Of a stretch of 64,000 nucleotides of DNA, positions 17,106 to 25,470 are shown one piece after another. Each line of letters opens with the position of its first letter. Position 1 is the stretch's first letter. The translations under genes and the position numbers were made by a program. Origin of the DNA: Lachnospiraceae bacterium (GTDB lineage: Bacteria > Bacillota > Clostridia > Lachnospirales > Lachnospiraceae); the NCBI GenBank assembly GCA_022845895.1, contig AP025573.1:236001-300000 (forward strand), written 5' to 3'. The notes beneath the pieces were generated by a model. It was not told where the DNA came from. It made no database searches and was given only the letters and a program-made list of their open reading frames with translations.

Positions 17106-18086
17106 ATGGAAATCAGAGAGATTATTGAAAAAATTGCAAGAGACAAAGAGGCGTCCGGAGGTATTAAGAGCGTCGTATGGCTGGCGGCAGGCGGTTCTAA
17201 CGGCGGCAACTATCCGGCGCAGTATTTTATGGACCGTGAGTCAAAGACCATCCGTTCCCAGATGTTCACAAGCAATGAATTCGTATATGCTGCGCCGAGA
17301 TTTGTCGATGAGAATACGGTAGCCGTCGTGACCTCCATGAGAGGTACGCCGGAAACATGTGTTGCGGCACAGGTGGCTAAGGACCTTGGAGCGACGACAA
17401 TCGGACTGTATGTACAGGAGTCGCTTCTGACAGAGACGTGCGACTACAATGTCAGATATGACAGTATCATGTTTGACGAATCAGATCAGAGCAGGACAAA
17501 TGCAGCGCTTGGAATGCGGATAGCCATTGATATCGTGGACGTCATGGAAGGTTATGAACATTATGGGGACGCCATATCGGCCTATGATATTCTCGATAAA
17601 GTGTATAACGACGCTAAGTCGTACTGCATGCCTCTCGCAGAAAAGTGGGCCCAAAAGAACAAAGAGGAACATGTGATTACCGTCATGGCAAGCGGCCCTG
17701 CCTATGCGGCAGGCTATATCTTCTCAATCTGTAATATCATGGAGATGCTGCAGATTCAGTCCCCGACAATAAACTGCTGTGAATTCTTCCACGGTCCGTT
17801 TGAAGTGCTGGATAAGAACGAGTCGTTCTTCCTTCTCGTATCAGAGGGGAGGACGAGGAAGGCAGATGAAAGGGCCGTCAGGTTCTTAAAAGAATACGGC
17901 GGGGAAAAGGTATATATCCTGGATGCGAAAGAATTAGGCATCAACAGATTCAAAGATTCTGTTGCAGAGTATTTCAACCATATGTTATTCTCTCCTATAT
18001 TAAATAATACATATATGAAGCAGCTTTCCGCAGCGGCTAAGATTGACTATATGACACGCCGGTATATGTGGAAGGTACAGTATTAG
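17106..18086 (+). CDS. frlB: SIS-domain deglycase, fructoselysine-6-phosphate deglycase (FrlB) type
   Basis: The 326-residue protein has two sugar isomerase (SIS) domains. The segment CCEFFHGPFEVLDKNESFFLL matches the place of SGEFRHGPLEIVEPGVPFLFL in E. coli FrlB, and the C-terminus (TRRYMWKVQY) also resembles that of FrlB. It would split a phosphorylated Amadori product into glucose 6-phosphate and the free amine or amino acid. Start at 17106 follows AAGGAGACAGG. Kinase, epimerase and deglycase together make a full route. Another aminosugar-phosphate isomerase is possible but less likely in this context. Confidence 0.75.
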   Translation: MEIREIIEKIARDKEASGGIKSVVWLAAGGSNGGNYPAQYFMDRESKTIRSQMFTSNEFVYAAPRFVDENTVAVVTSMRGTPETCVAAQVAKDLGATTIGLYVQESLLTETCDYNVRYDSIMFDESDQSRTNAALGMRIAIDIVDVMEGYEHYGDAISAYDILDKVYNDAKSYCMPLAEKWAQKNKEEHVITVMASGPAYAAGYIFSICNIMEMLQIQSPTINCCEFFHGPFEVLDKNESFFLLVSEGRTRKADERAVRFLKEYGGEKVYILDAKELGINRFKDSVAEYFNHMLFSPILNNTYMKQLSAAAKIDYMTRRYMWKVQY

Positions 18087-18107
18087 ACAGTAACAGAGGT
18101 GCCTGCA

Positions 18108-18710
18108 TTGGAGAATCATATTATCATAAGAATCCTGACCCGTATTTTTGACTTGATAGTTTTAAATATACTGTGGCTCGTCTGCTCTGTCCCGATTGTA
18201 ACGATTGGAGCATCTACGACAGCGTTATATTCGGTCATGCTGAAAGTCGTAGCCGGTGAGGAAAGCTACATTATGAAAGACTTTTTTAAAGCCTTCCGGG
18301 TAAGCTTCTGGCAGAGCACGGCCGTGTGGCTCATACTGCTTGCGGCAGGCGCCGCACTCGGAGCAGATATCGTGATATTCCAGAGGGCATCTGGCATTGC
18401 CCGGGCAGGGCTGGCAGTGTTCTATATCATCACATTTTTTTATGCAATCGAAGTGATATTCGTATTTCCGCTTATTGCAAAGTTTGAAAACACGACAGGC
18501 AATATGCTGAAGAATGCCATACTGATTCCGGCCTCCCGGCTCCCATTCGCCGCGGCTGTCCTCGTCATGACAGGCACGTGCCTTGTGCTTACCTTCCTGA
18601 ACTATACCACGCTTATGGTGGGCGCGGCAGTGTGGGGCATAATCGGAGTGGCGGTGCTTGCTTATGTGAATTCCATATTTATCCGTAAGATTATAGAACC
18701 ATATATGTAA
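18108..18710 (+). CDS. DUF624 (YesL-like) membrane protein
   Basis: A 200-residue membrane protein with about five hydrophobic segments and the N-terminal pattern DLIVLNILWLVCSVPIVTIG typical of DUF624/YesL. These proteins are often encoded with MalFG-type sugar transporters in Firmicutes; the role is not known. The TTG at 18108 has AGAGGTG six bases upstream, better than the GTG at 18099. It is the last gene of the operon, 12-22 bp after the deglycase, and is followed by a strong terminator. Confidence 0.8.
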   Translation: MENHIIIRILTRIFDLIVLNILWLVCSVPIVTIGASTTALYSVMLKVVAGEESYIMKDFFKAFRVSFWQSTAVWLILLAAGAALGADIVIFQRASGIARAGLAVFYIITFFYAIEVIFVFPLIAKFENTTGNMLKNAILIPASRLPFAAAVLVMTGTCLVLTFLNYTTLMVGAAVWGIIGVAVLAYVNSIFIRKIIEPYM

Positions 18711-18714
18711 AATC

Positions 18715-18775
18715 AGGTCGGCCATACTATAACGGCTGGTTCCATTATAGTGTAATATGGCTGACCTTTTTCACT
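18715..18775. terminator. Terminator closing the fructosamine operon
   Basis: AGGTCGGCCATA and TATGGCTGACCT pair with one G-U pair, with further pairing inside (ACTATAA / TTATAGT), and a TTTTTC tract follows. It lies between convergent genes and may act in both directions. Confidence 0.8.
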
Positions 18776-18786
18776 GCCCATGTTCA

Positions 18787-19158
18787 CTACGGTATGTTGA
18801 TACGCACAGGAGTATCAGATATTTTTGCATATGAAATAATTTTAAATGAGGCATCTGGCCGATAAATCTTATGGTCTGCTGATATGATGCTGGTATCCGA
18901 GACATTTAAGGTGAAGACATTCTCGCCGGCTTCTGTATAAGCGCCCTCTTCTATTATCTTAGATTGCCGGTACAGGCAATAAGACCCATCCTTTGTAAAT
19001 GTCAGGTATTCATCTTCTTCACCTCTCCCATCGCCCGTACAGTACGTCCCCACGATATCATCGGAGTATTCTCTGGAAGATACATATTGGAAGATATTTA
19101 TTCCCAGAGATATTAACAATAAAAACACAAGTATGGAAATGAATATAGGTTTTCTCAT
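18787..19158 (-). CDS. Membrane-anchored small protein of unknown function
   Basis: The 123-residue product has one N-terminal membrane segment (about residues 5-24) and a soluble outside domain rich in beta-like segments (YLTFTKDGSYCLYRQ, VFTLNVSDTSII). I do not recognise a family; the pattern resembles small lipocalin-like or DUF-type sensor domains. The start at 19158 follows AAAGGGGGCG on the minus strand; a longer in-frame start exists but lacks a ribosome site. It is a single gene between the frl terminator and a divergent enzyme gene. Confidence 0.6.
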   Translation of the reverse strand: MRKPIFISILVFLLLISLGINIFQYVSSREYSDDIVGTYCTGDGRGEEDEYLTFTKDGSYCLYRQSKIIEEGAYTEAGENVFTLNVSDTSIISADHKIYRPDASFKIISYAKISDTPVRINIP

Positions 19159-19285
19159 AAAATTCGCGCCCCCTTTGCTATCATATGGTTTAAACTTATT
19201 TGTCAGGCAAGTGTGTCCATCCATTGAATGATTTGAGTATATCTTAAAATCGATGTAAATACAAGAAACGGGTGATTGCCATTAC

Positions 19286-19300
19286 GCAAAACGTTTTTGC
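19286..19300. promoter_or_regulatory. Palindrome-like site GCAAAACGTTTTTGC in a divergent region
   Basis: This near-palindrome with a central CG lies between the small membrane protein and the cysteine desulfidase-like gene. It has the look of a LacI-family or similar operator. No regulator is linked, so the call is weak. Confidence 0.25.
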
Positions 19301-19415
19301 CGGGTACACATAATTTCATAAAATAATTGAGCAGTTGCCGCCTGAATGCTATAATGGGAACATAGCGGTACTATGGAACCAGCCGGGTAAGTGGCGGAGC
19401 AAGGAGGGAAAAGGC

Positions 19416-20699
19416 ATGCAGGAGCTTACGAGACTGATAAAAGAGGATATGAAGCCGGCACTCGGGGTTACAGAACCCGGAGCCATCGCCTTTGCGGTTG
19501 CCAGGGCGAGGGAGCATACAGAAGGAGAGATCAGGCAGGTGCGGGTGGCGCTGAACTCGGGCATGTACAAGAATGCATTTACGTGCGGCATCCCTAATTC
19601 CGGACATTTCGGCAATCTGTACGCCGCGGCGCTTGGAGCGGTGGCGGCAGATGCATCGCTCGGGCTTCGGTCTCTGGAACATATAACGGAAGAAGACGAC
19701 GCACATGCGGCAGAGCTTGTGGAGGAAGGCCGGGTAGAAGTGGTTATGGATCATATCGGCTCGGAGATAACGATTGACGCGGCAGTCACAGCAGGACAAG
19801 ATCAATGCACGGTCCATATCCGTGGAGGCCATACAGATATTACTTGCATAGAGAAAAATGGGGGCGTCATCTTCAGTGCCGCAGAGAAGGCGGAAGAAGG
19901 GCAGGAATCCGAACAGGGGATGCCCGTCATACACAAGTATACGCTTCACGAGATTCTGGACTATGTAAAGACCGTCCAGGAAGGGGAGATCAGCTTTATC
20001 CGGGACGCATTTACGATGAACATGGATCTTCTCGAAGAAGGGATACAGTCGCCGAAGACGAAGATCGTCCATCAGCTGCTGAAAGAGAATGAGAGCAGAA
20101 TCATCTCCGATGACGCGAGGAAGACCGCACAGCTGCTCTGCAACGGTGCGATCGAGGCGAGGGTCCTTGGTCTGGCGCGGCCGGCAATGAGCATAACCGG
20201 GAGCGGCGCGCACGGAATCATCGCTACCATGCCGTTGTTTGCGTATTATGAAGTGAATTATGAAGTGGTGGACGACGATATCCTGCTGCGTGCTACGGCG
20301 TTGAGCTATCTGATTACGATGTACATCAAAGAGTATTCCGGGAAGCTGTCTGCATTCTGCGGGTGCGGGATAGCCGCAGGCACAGGTATGGCATGTGGGC
20401 TTGCATATATGAGGAATGCTTCCGAAGAGCAGATTACGATGGTAATCCAGAACATGGCGAGCGGGCTCACGGGCATGATCTGTGACGGAGGCAACCAGGG
20501 ATGTGCCATGAAGGGGATCGTGGCTGTAGATGCAGCGTTTCGGGCTGTGGACATGGCCATGGAACACGTATGTATAGACGATATCCATGGTATTAACGGG
20601 AAGACGCCGGAAGATACTATGCGGAATATGGGACGGATCGCGTCCCCCGGTATGGTGGAGACAGAGAAGACGATAGTAGAGATTATGGAGCATAAGTAA
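19416..20699 (+). CDS. L-cysteine desulfidase / serine dehydratase alpha-type protein (UPF0597, CyuA/YhaM)
   Basis: This 427-residue protein matches the UPF0597 family, which includes the L-cysteine desulfidases CdsB and CyuA. Conserved features are the N-terminal GVTEPGAIAFA, NSGMYKNAFTCGIPN, the TGSGAHGI loop and Cys clusters CGCGIAAGTGMACG and ICDGGNQGCAMK that can hold an iron-sulphur cluster. It would break down L-cysteine (or L-serine) to pyruvate, ammonia and sulphide in the cytoplasm. The ATG at 19416 has AAGGAGGGAAAAGGC in front. A transporter partner is not next to it; sortase B follows 28 bp downstream. Confidence 0.82.
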   Translation: MQELTRLIKEDMKPALGVTEPGAIAFAVARAREHTEGEIRQVRVALNSGMYKNAFTCGIPNSGHFGNLYAAALGAVAADASLGLRSLEHITEEDDAHAAELVEEGRVEVVMDHIGSEITIDAAVTAGQDQCTVHIRGGHTDITCIEKNGGVIFSAAEKAEEGQESEQGMPVIHKYTLHEILDYVKTVQEGEISFIRDAFTMNMDLLEEGIQSPKTKIVHQLLKENESRIISDDARKTAQLLCNGAIEARVLGLARPAMSITGSGAHGIIATMPLFAYYEVNYEVVDDDILLRATALSYLITMYIKEYSGKLSAFCGCGIAAGTGMACGLAYMRNASEEQITMVIQNMASGLTGMICDGGNQGCAMKGIVAVDAAFRAVDMAMEHVCIDDIHGINGKTPEDTMRNMGRIASPGMVETEKTIVEIMEHK

Positions 20700-20727
20700 T
20701 ACAGAGGAAAGACAGGGGATAAGGCAC

Positions 20728-21528
20728 ATGAGTACAGACGGGAAGAATAAAAAACGCCACAGAGGGAGAAGAAAGAAGAAGGCAAAGAACAGCCTTGTCA
20801 CAAATATCGTGCTGGCGGCTGCGGTAGTCGTATTCTGCGTATCGGCATTCCAGCTGATTAAGATTGCCAAGGGATATCTGGACGGGCGGAACGAGTATAA
20901 GAAGATTGCGGACCTGGCACTGAAGGATACCGATGACAAGGATAAATTCAGGGTGGATTTCGATGAGCTTCTGAAAATGAACCCTGATACGGTAGGCTGG
21001 CTGCGTTTCCATCCCGAACCTTCCATCATCAATTATCCGGTCGTACAGGGAAAGGATAACCAGGAATATCTGCACAAGACATTTTCCGCAAATGAAAATA
21101 CGCTGGGAACTATTTTCCTGAATGTGGATAATAGTAAGGATTTTTCGGATAAAAATTCTATCGTGTATGGACACAGGATGAAGGACGGTTCCATGTTCCG
21201 GCATCTGTGGGATTATGATGATCAAGAGTTCTACAGCAAGAATCCGTACTTTTACATCTATACGCCGGACGGCAGGGAGATCACGTACCATATCTTTGCC
21301 GCAGCCAAAGTAGGGGATACGTCCAGGGCTTATACCACGGTGTTTGGTTCAGAAGCGCAGTTTGAAGAAGTTGTCAAAGAGATGAAAGAAGCGTCGTTCT
21401 ATAACACGAACGTAGAGGTCGGCGGGGACGATTCGATCGTCACGCTGTCCACCTGTACCGCAGAGAGCGACGATAACCGCATGATAGTATGCGGCGTGAA
21501 AGAAAAGGAAGTAAAACTGGAGGATTGA
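20728..21528 (+). CDS. srtB: Class B sortase
   Basis: A 266-residue membrane-anchored transpeptidase: basic N-terminus, one membrane segment (about 22-42), then the sortase barrel. The catalytic triad is visible as H149 in VYGHRM, C243 in TLSTC and R251 in DDNRMIV. Class B is suggested by the length of the insert before the Cys and the WLRFHPEPSIINYPVVQ pattern. Sortases fix proteins to the cell wall at an NPQTN-like signal; no such substrate is encoded near it, so it may be a housekeeping sortase. It overlaps nothing and is followed two bases later by a DUF951 gene. Confidence 0.9.
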   Translation: MSTDGKNKKRHRGRRKKKAKNSLVTNIVLAAAVVVFCVSAFQLIKIAKGYLDGRNEYKKIADLALKDTDDKDKFRVDFDELLKMNPDTVGWLRFHPEPSIINYPVVQGKDNQEYLHKTFSANENTLGTIFLNVDNSKDFSDKNSIVYGHRMKDGSMFRHLWDYDDQEFYSKNPYFYIYTPDGREITYHIFAAAKVGDTSRAYTTVFGSEAQFEEVVKEMKEASFYNTNVEVGGDDSIVTLSTCTAESDDNRMIVCGVKEKEVKLED

Positions 21529-21530
21529 GG

Positions 21531-21719
21531 ATGGATTATACTTATGAAATCGGAGATATTGTCACGATGAAGAAGAAGCATCCGTGCGGAAGCAAAGAAT
21601 GGGAGATCCTGCGGGTCGGCGCGGATTTCCGCCTTAAGTGTCTCGGATGCGGACATCAGATAATGATTGCCCGCAAATTAGTAGAAAAAAATACGAAGCA
21701 ATTAAGGAAAAAAGCTTGA
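21531..21719 (+). CDS. DUF951 small protein
   Basis: A 62-residue protein starting YEIGDIVTMKKKHPCGSKEW with a CLGCGH knuckle and basic C-terminus, the typical DUF951 pattern found near ribosomal protein genes in Firmicutes. Its role is unknown; a nucleic acid-binding role is often guessed. The ATG at 21531 follows CTGGAGGATTGAGG. The stop overlaps the -35 box of the rpsF promoter. Confidence 0.85.
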   Translation: MDYTYEIGDIVTMKKKHPCGSKEWEILRVGADFRLKCLGCGHQIMIARKLVEKNTKQLRKKA

Positions 21720-21744
21720 AACAAGCATCGTTTTATGATATCAT
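21716..21744 (+). promoter_or_regulatory. Sigma-A promoter of rpsF-ssb-rpsR
   Basis: TTGAAA (21716-21721), a 17-base spacer and TATCAT (21739-21744). The transcript would begin near 21751, giving a leader of about 95 bases that contains short inverted repeats (TCCG/CGGA, GCTC/GAGC). A ribosomal protein leader is possible but no known consensus was recognised. Confidence 0.65.
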
Positions 21745-21848
21745 ATTAAATCGTGATACATGAAATGTCCGTACGCAAATTGCGGCGGATATCCTTGCTC
21801 CCACCAATGAGCGGGGGCCAAAAGACCAGAAGGAGGTGCGAAGACGAC

Positions 21849-22136
21849 ATGAACAAATATGAATTAGCTGTTGTTGTCAATGCAAAAATCGAAGATGACG
21901 AGAGAGCACAGGTTATCGAAAAGGTAAAAGCGTTAGTAGAACGTTTCGGTGGCAGTGTGACAGACGTCGATGAATGGGGTAAGAAGAGATTGGCTTACGA
22001 GATTCAGAAGATGAAAGAAGCATATTACTATTTCATCCACTTCGAATCTGCAGCAGAAGTTCCAGGCGAGATTGAACAGAGAATCCGCATTATGGACAAC
22101 GTGCTCAGATATTTATGCGTGAAACAAGAGGCATAA
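21849..22136 (+). CDS. rpsF: 30S ribosomal protein S6
   Basis: The 95-residue product has the S6 pattern: YELAVVVNAKIEDDER at the N-terminus, DVDEWGKKRLAYEIQK in the middle and IDNVLRYL-type C-terminus. The ATG at 21849 follows GAAGGAGGTGCG; the frame extends upstream but those residues are leader. S6 binds S18 in the platform of the small subunit. The gene order S6, single-strand binding protein, S18 is the standard bacterial one. Confidence 0.97.
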   Translation: MNKYELAVVVNAKIEDDERAQVIEKVKALVERFGGSVTDVDEWGKKRLAYEIQKMKEAYYYFIHFESAAEVPGEIEQRIRIMDNVLRYLCVKQEA

Positions 22137-22157
22137 GCAGGAAGAAGAGGTATAAAT

Positions 22158-22601
22158 ATGAATAAAGTAATTTTGATGGGACGCTTAACGAGAGATCCGG
22201 AAGTCAGATACTCGCAGGGGGATAACCCACTGGCTATCGCAAGATATACGCTGGCTGTCGACCGCAGGTTCAAGCGGGACGGAGAGGCTACCGCGGATTT
22301 TATTTCGTGTGTTGCATTCGGAAAACAGGCAGAGCATACGGAAAAGTATTACCGTCAGGGGCTCAAAGTTACAATCAGCGGCCGTATCCAGACAGGAAGC
22401 TATACGAACAAAGACGGTGTCAAAGTATATACGACAGAGGTCGTGGTAGAAGAGCAGGAATTTGCCGAGAGCAAGGCTGCAAGCGACGCCAACGCGGGAA
22501 GTTTCCATCAGGCGGCTCCAGCACCGGCACCGGTGTCAGACGCTGGTGACGGCTTCATGAATATTCCGGATGGAATAGATGAAGAATTACCGTTTAATTA
22601 A
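22158..22601 (+). CDS. ssb: Single-stranded DNA-binding protein
   Basis: A 147-residue SSB with the OB fold (MNKVILMGRLTRDPEVR, NKDGVKVYTTEVVV) and the acidic C-terminal tip GIDEELPFN that recruits replication partners. It coats single strands at replication forks and repair sites. Located between rpsF and rpsR in one transcript, 21 bp after rpsF. Confidence 0.97.
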   Translation: MNKVILMGRLTRDPEVRYSQGDNPLAIARYTLAVDRRFKRDGEATADFISCVAFGKQAEHTEKYYRQGLKVTISGRIQTGSYTNKDGVKVYTTEVVVEEQEFAESKAASDANAGSFHQAAPAPAPVSDAGDGFMNIPDGIDEELPFN

Positions 22602-22643
22602 GCGAGAGCAATCGAATATTCATTTTCAGAAAGGAGAACAGCT

Positions 22644-22910
22644 ATGGCTTACGATAAAGGAAATCGTCCGGAAGGCGGCTTCAAAAGAAGAGGCGGCGGA
22701 CGCAGAAGAAAGAAAGTATGTGTATTCTGTGGTAAAGAGAATAACGATATAGATTACAAAGATGTGGCAAAGTTGAGAAAATATATCTCTGAGAGAGGAA
22801 AGATTCTTCCTAGAAGAATCACAGGCAACTGTGCCAAGCATCAGAGAGCTCTTACTGTTGCAATCAAGAGAGCAAGACATATCGCTATCATGCCATATGT
22901 CCAGGATTAA
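22644..22910 (+). CDS. rpsR: 30S ribosomal protein S18
   Basis: An 88-residue S18 with Gly/Arg-rich N-terminus, the [16 protein letters not shown] motif (a cysteine pair seen in some clostridial S18 forms) and the conserved [16 protein letters not shown] core. It ends the rpsF-ssb-rpsR unit and is followed by a strong terminator. Confidence 0.97.
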   Translation: MAYDKGNRPEGGFKRRGGGRRRKKVCVFCGKENNDIDYKDVAKLRKYISERGKILPRRITGNCAKHQRALTVAIKRARHIAIMPYVQD

Positions 22911-22930
22911 TCCGAACAGATGACATGTGA

Positions 22931-22959
22931 CCGCCGCTGCGCTGCAGCGGCGGTTTTTT
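22931..22959 (+). terminator. Terminator after rpsR
   Basis: CCGCCGCTGC (22931-22940) pairs with GCAGCGGCGG (22944-22953) around a three-base loop, followed by six T. A second, imperfect AT-rich hairpin (TTATATCA/TGATATAA, 22958-22992) lies directly after it. Confidence 0.95.
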
Positions 22960-23031
22960 ATATCAGAGGAAACTTCGTTCCCTATGATATAAAAACCCTC
23001 CGGGGGATGCGCACACTTTGTTCCATATCGG

Positions 23032-23060
23032 TTGACAGAATGAATGAATTAGGATAAAAT
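23032..23060 (+). promoter_or_regulatory. Sigma-A promoter of the AAA ATPase gene
   Basis: TTGACA (23032-23037), a 17-base spacer and TAAAAT (23055-23060), about 40 bases before the start codon. The ribosome site AAAGGAGG is close to the ATG. Confidence 0.75.
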
Positions 23061-23100
23061 AACATATACTTTATATTATCTTAATAAAGGAGGGCGCACA

Positions 23101-24327
23101 ATGCAATACATCGAACGCACGCTGGAAAGAAAATTTTTGCACATGAGTGCCTTTTTCAAGGCCGTCCTGGTGACAGGCGCCCGGCAGGTCGGAAAGACGA
23201 CGATGCTAAAGCATTTGGCCGAGGGACAGAGCAGAACCTATGTTTCGCTGGATAACGCGATGGTGCGGATGCTTGCCCAAACGGATCCCGTGCTGTTTTT
23301 TCAAACCTACAAGCCGCCGATTATCATTGACGAGGTACAGAAGGCCCCACAGCTTTTTGAGCAAATCAAAATCCTGTGCGACGAGAGCGAGGAAAAGGGT
23401 CTCTTTTGGCTGACTGGCTCCCAGCAGTTTAACATGATGAAGAACGTTCGGGAAACGCTGGCCGGGAGAATAGGCATCCTGGAGCTTTATAGCATGTCAA
23501 AGAATGAAATTGAGGGGATTGGCTTTTCAGACGGTCTCGATTTCTCTCTGCCTTGCCTGCTGGAGAGGCAAAAGCAGGTTAAGAAGAACGACATCATCGA
23601 CGTATTCGAGCATATTTGGCGGGGCGGTATGCCTCAGGTGCTTGATGCCGATGCAGAGCAGCGGCAGGAATACTACAATTCCTATGTGGACACTTACTTG
23701 ATGCGCGATGTCGCGGAGGCGGGCGGCATCACAGATGCAGTGCGCTTCCGCAAGTTTTTGAACGCCTGCGCAGCCCTGGTGGCCGAGCAGGTTAATTATA
23801 AGACGCTGGCCGAAGCCGCCGATATCGCACAGCCTACAGCAAAGGAGTGGGTGCGGGTGCTGCAAGGGCTGGGGATTATCTACCTTTTACAGCCGTTTTC
23901 CAACAACGAATTGAAGCGGCTCACCAAAACGCCAAAGCTGTATTTCTGCGACACCGGCCTTTGCGCCTATCTCTCCATGTGGCTTACACGGGACACCTTA
24001 ATGAACGGCGCGGTCAACGGACATTACTTTGAAAACTATGTGGTGATGGAGCTGTTGAAATACTATACCTATGCAAAGGCAAAGGCCAACCTGACCTATT
24101 ACCGCGATTCCAACGCCAAGGAGATCGACGTTTTTGTAGAGGAAAACAATCTGATACACCCGCTGGAGATTAAGAAGTCCGCCAACCCCGACCGCCGCGA
24201 GGTAAAAAAGTATGCGCTGCTAGATAAGACCAGCCTGGAAAGAGGCTGCGGCGGCATACTCTGCATGTGCGAGGAAGTTATACCCATTGACGATAAAAAC
24301 TGCTTCATCCCCTGTAATCTGATTTAG
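23101..24327 (+). CDS. AAA-type ATPase with DUF4143 domain
   Basis: The 408-residue protein has an N-terminal AAA_14 domain with Walker A GARQVGKTT (26-34), Walker B IIIDEVQ (D77, E78) and sensor motif WLTGSQQF, and a C-terminal DUF4143 region with the ending DSNAKEIDVFVEENN, which resembles a PD-(D/E)xK-like core (D...E-x-D...EIK). Such ATPases are common, often in many copies, in anaerobes; their role is not known. It is a single gene with its own promoter and sits at the start of the accessory stretch between rpsR and gdpP. Its richer use of GCC/CGC-type codons than the neighbours suggests transfer, though this was judged by eye. Confidence 0.85.
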   Translation: MQYIERTLERKFLHMSAFFKAVLVTGARQVGKTTMLKHLAEGQSRTYVSLDNAMVRMLAQTDPVLFFQTYKPPIIIDEVQKAPQLFEQIKILCDESEEKGLFWLTGSQQFNMMKNVRETLAGRIGILELYSMSKNEIEGIGFSDGLDFSLPCLLERQKQVKKNDIIDVFEHIWRGGMPQVLDADAEQRQEYYNSYVDTYLMRDVAEAGGITDAVRFRKFLNACAALVAEQVNYKTLAEAADIAQPTAKEWVRVLQGLGIIYLLQPFSNNELKRLTKTPKLYFCDTGLCAYLSMWLTRDTLMNGAVNGHYFENYVVMELLKYYTYAKAKANLTYYRDSNAKEIDVFVEENNLIHPLEIKKSANPDRREVKKYALLDKTSLERGCGGILCMCEEVIPIDDKNCFIPCNLI

Positions 24328-24474
24328 ATGCGAAATCGGTTAAGGTAGATTAGAGTTGACGGTATATATTGTGCAAATTCTGAAAGTAGAAGTACACAAC
24401 TATCTGAAAAAGAGTTATAATAATCATATAATCAAGGGAACCGGAGTCGGGCAGAAGGCGAGGAGATGGTGAAT

Positions 24475-25095
24475 ATGAAGAAGAACACGATTATCACGAT
24501 AGGGAGACAGTTTGGAAGCGGCGGACATGAGATTGCCAACCGGCTGGCAGAGCGTCTGGATATACCGCTCTATGACCGGAACCTGATTCAGATGGCAGCC
24601 AAGGAGCTGGGCATCAGCCATGAGACGGCAGAGACGGTCGATGAGACGATTCTCGGAAAGTTCCTGTCGGCATATGTGGTGAATATGGGTGAGTACACCT
24701 CTTTCATGGACGGGGAGGCGACAGAACCTTTAAGCGATCAGGTATACCAGACACAGTCGGACATCATCAGGAAGCTGGCGAAAAGAAGCCCGTGTATCAT
24801 GGTAGGGAGGTGTGCGGACCACATATTGGAATATGATTTCAACTGTATCAATGCATTTATATATGCGGAAAAGGAAGACAGAGTACGCCGTGTCACGAGG
24901 ATATACAACCTGAATGAAAAACAGGCGCAGGAAAAGATAAAAAAGACGGACAAAGAGAGGAAGCTCTACTATGAGGCGCACACAGGCCGCCCGTGGGGCA
25001 GCATAGAGTCGCACCAGATGTTGTTCAACGTAAGCAGGCTCGGGATAGATGATATCGTGGATGTGCTGGCAGCCATGTTCCGTGCCAGAAGGTAA
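24475..25095 (+). CDS. Cytidylate kinase-like family protein
   Basis: A 206-residue protein of the cytidylate kinase-like group. The N-terminal phosphate loop is a variant, TIGRQFGSGGHEI, followed by a PLYDRNLI nucleotide-monophosphate site and GRCADHILE. These proteins are frequent in Clostridia and are distinct from Cmk itself; substrate unknown. AGGAG at 24461-24465 favours the ATG at 24475 over the ATG at 24466, which would have no spacing. It stands alone between the AAA ATPase and the lacto-N-biose region. Confidence 0.82.
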   Translation: MKKNTIITIGRQFGSGGHEIANRLAERLDIPLYDRNLIQMAAKELGISHETAETVDETILGKFLSAYVVNMGEYTSFMDGEATEPLSDQVYQTQSDIIRKLAKRSPCIMVGRCADHILEYDFNCINAFIYAEKEDRVRRVTRIYNLNEKQAQEKIKKTDKERKLYYEAHTGRPWGSIESHQMLFNVSRLGIDDIVDVLAAMFRARR

Positions 25096-25470
25096 TGCAG
25101 GAATTGGAAAATGATAGATTAGAAGCGTACGCCATCGTAAAGATGTGGAATAATTCCTGACTGGTCAGTGCGCTTGCAAGCTGTAAGCAAAAAGGACGCG
25201 GAAAACGCAGACTCCAGATGGATTCGACAGGAAAGCTGAATGCTTTCCCGTCTCAGCCATCTCAAAAACCGGACTTGAGTTCCGGTTTTTGGTCTGTGTT
25301 CGCCGCGTTCTTTTTGTTAACATCTTGGCAAAGCTCCCTCCAACAGCCAGGAACCATCCCACATCTTCCCGCTGTCTGATACACCTCAGAGCTCAAATTT
25401 CCAAATCTGCAGGATTCCCTGCACTGTTCCAATGGATAGAATTATTGGCGGATAATGTCAGGCATGTTTG
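25096..25470. other. 375-bp gap between convergent genes
   Basis: No gene can be supported here. It holds a long-range inverted repeat CAGGAATT/AATTCCTG (25098-25105 and 25152-25159) and a strong hairpin at 25264-25290. The rest is featureless to my reading. Confidence 0.6.
25264..25290. terminator. Bidirectional terminator
   Basis: AAAAACCGGA (25264-25273) and TCCGGTTTTT (25281-25290) pair perfectly around a seven-base loop. The A and T runs in the arms let it work on both strands, which suits its place between the kinase-like gene and the convergent GH112 gene. Confidence 0.8.

Noticed and set aside
19371-21032. 553-codon open frame on the minus strand
   Set aside because: It is the shadow of the cysteine desulfidase-like and sortase genes: Cys/His/Arg-rich composition, no motif and no ribosome site.
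21751-21848. S6:S18 autoregulatory leader before rpsF
   Set aside because: The leader has length and short stems, but I could not find the conserved loop of that RNA family. Kept only as a note at the promoter.
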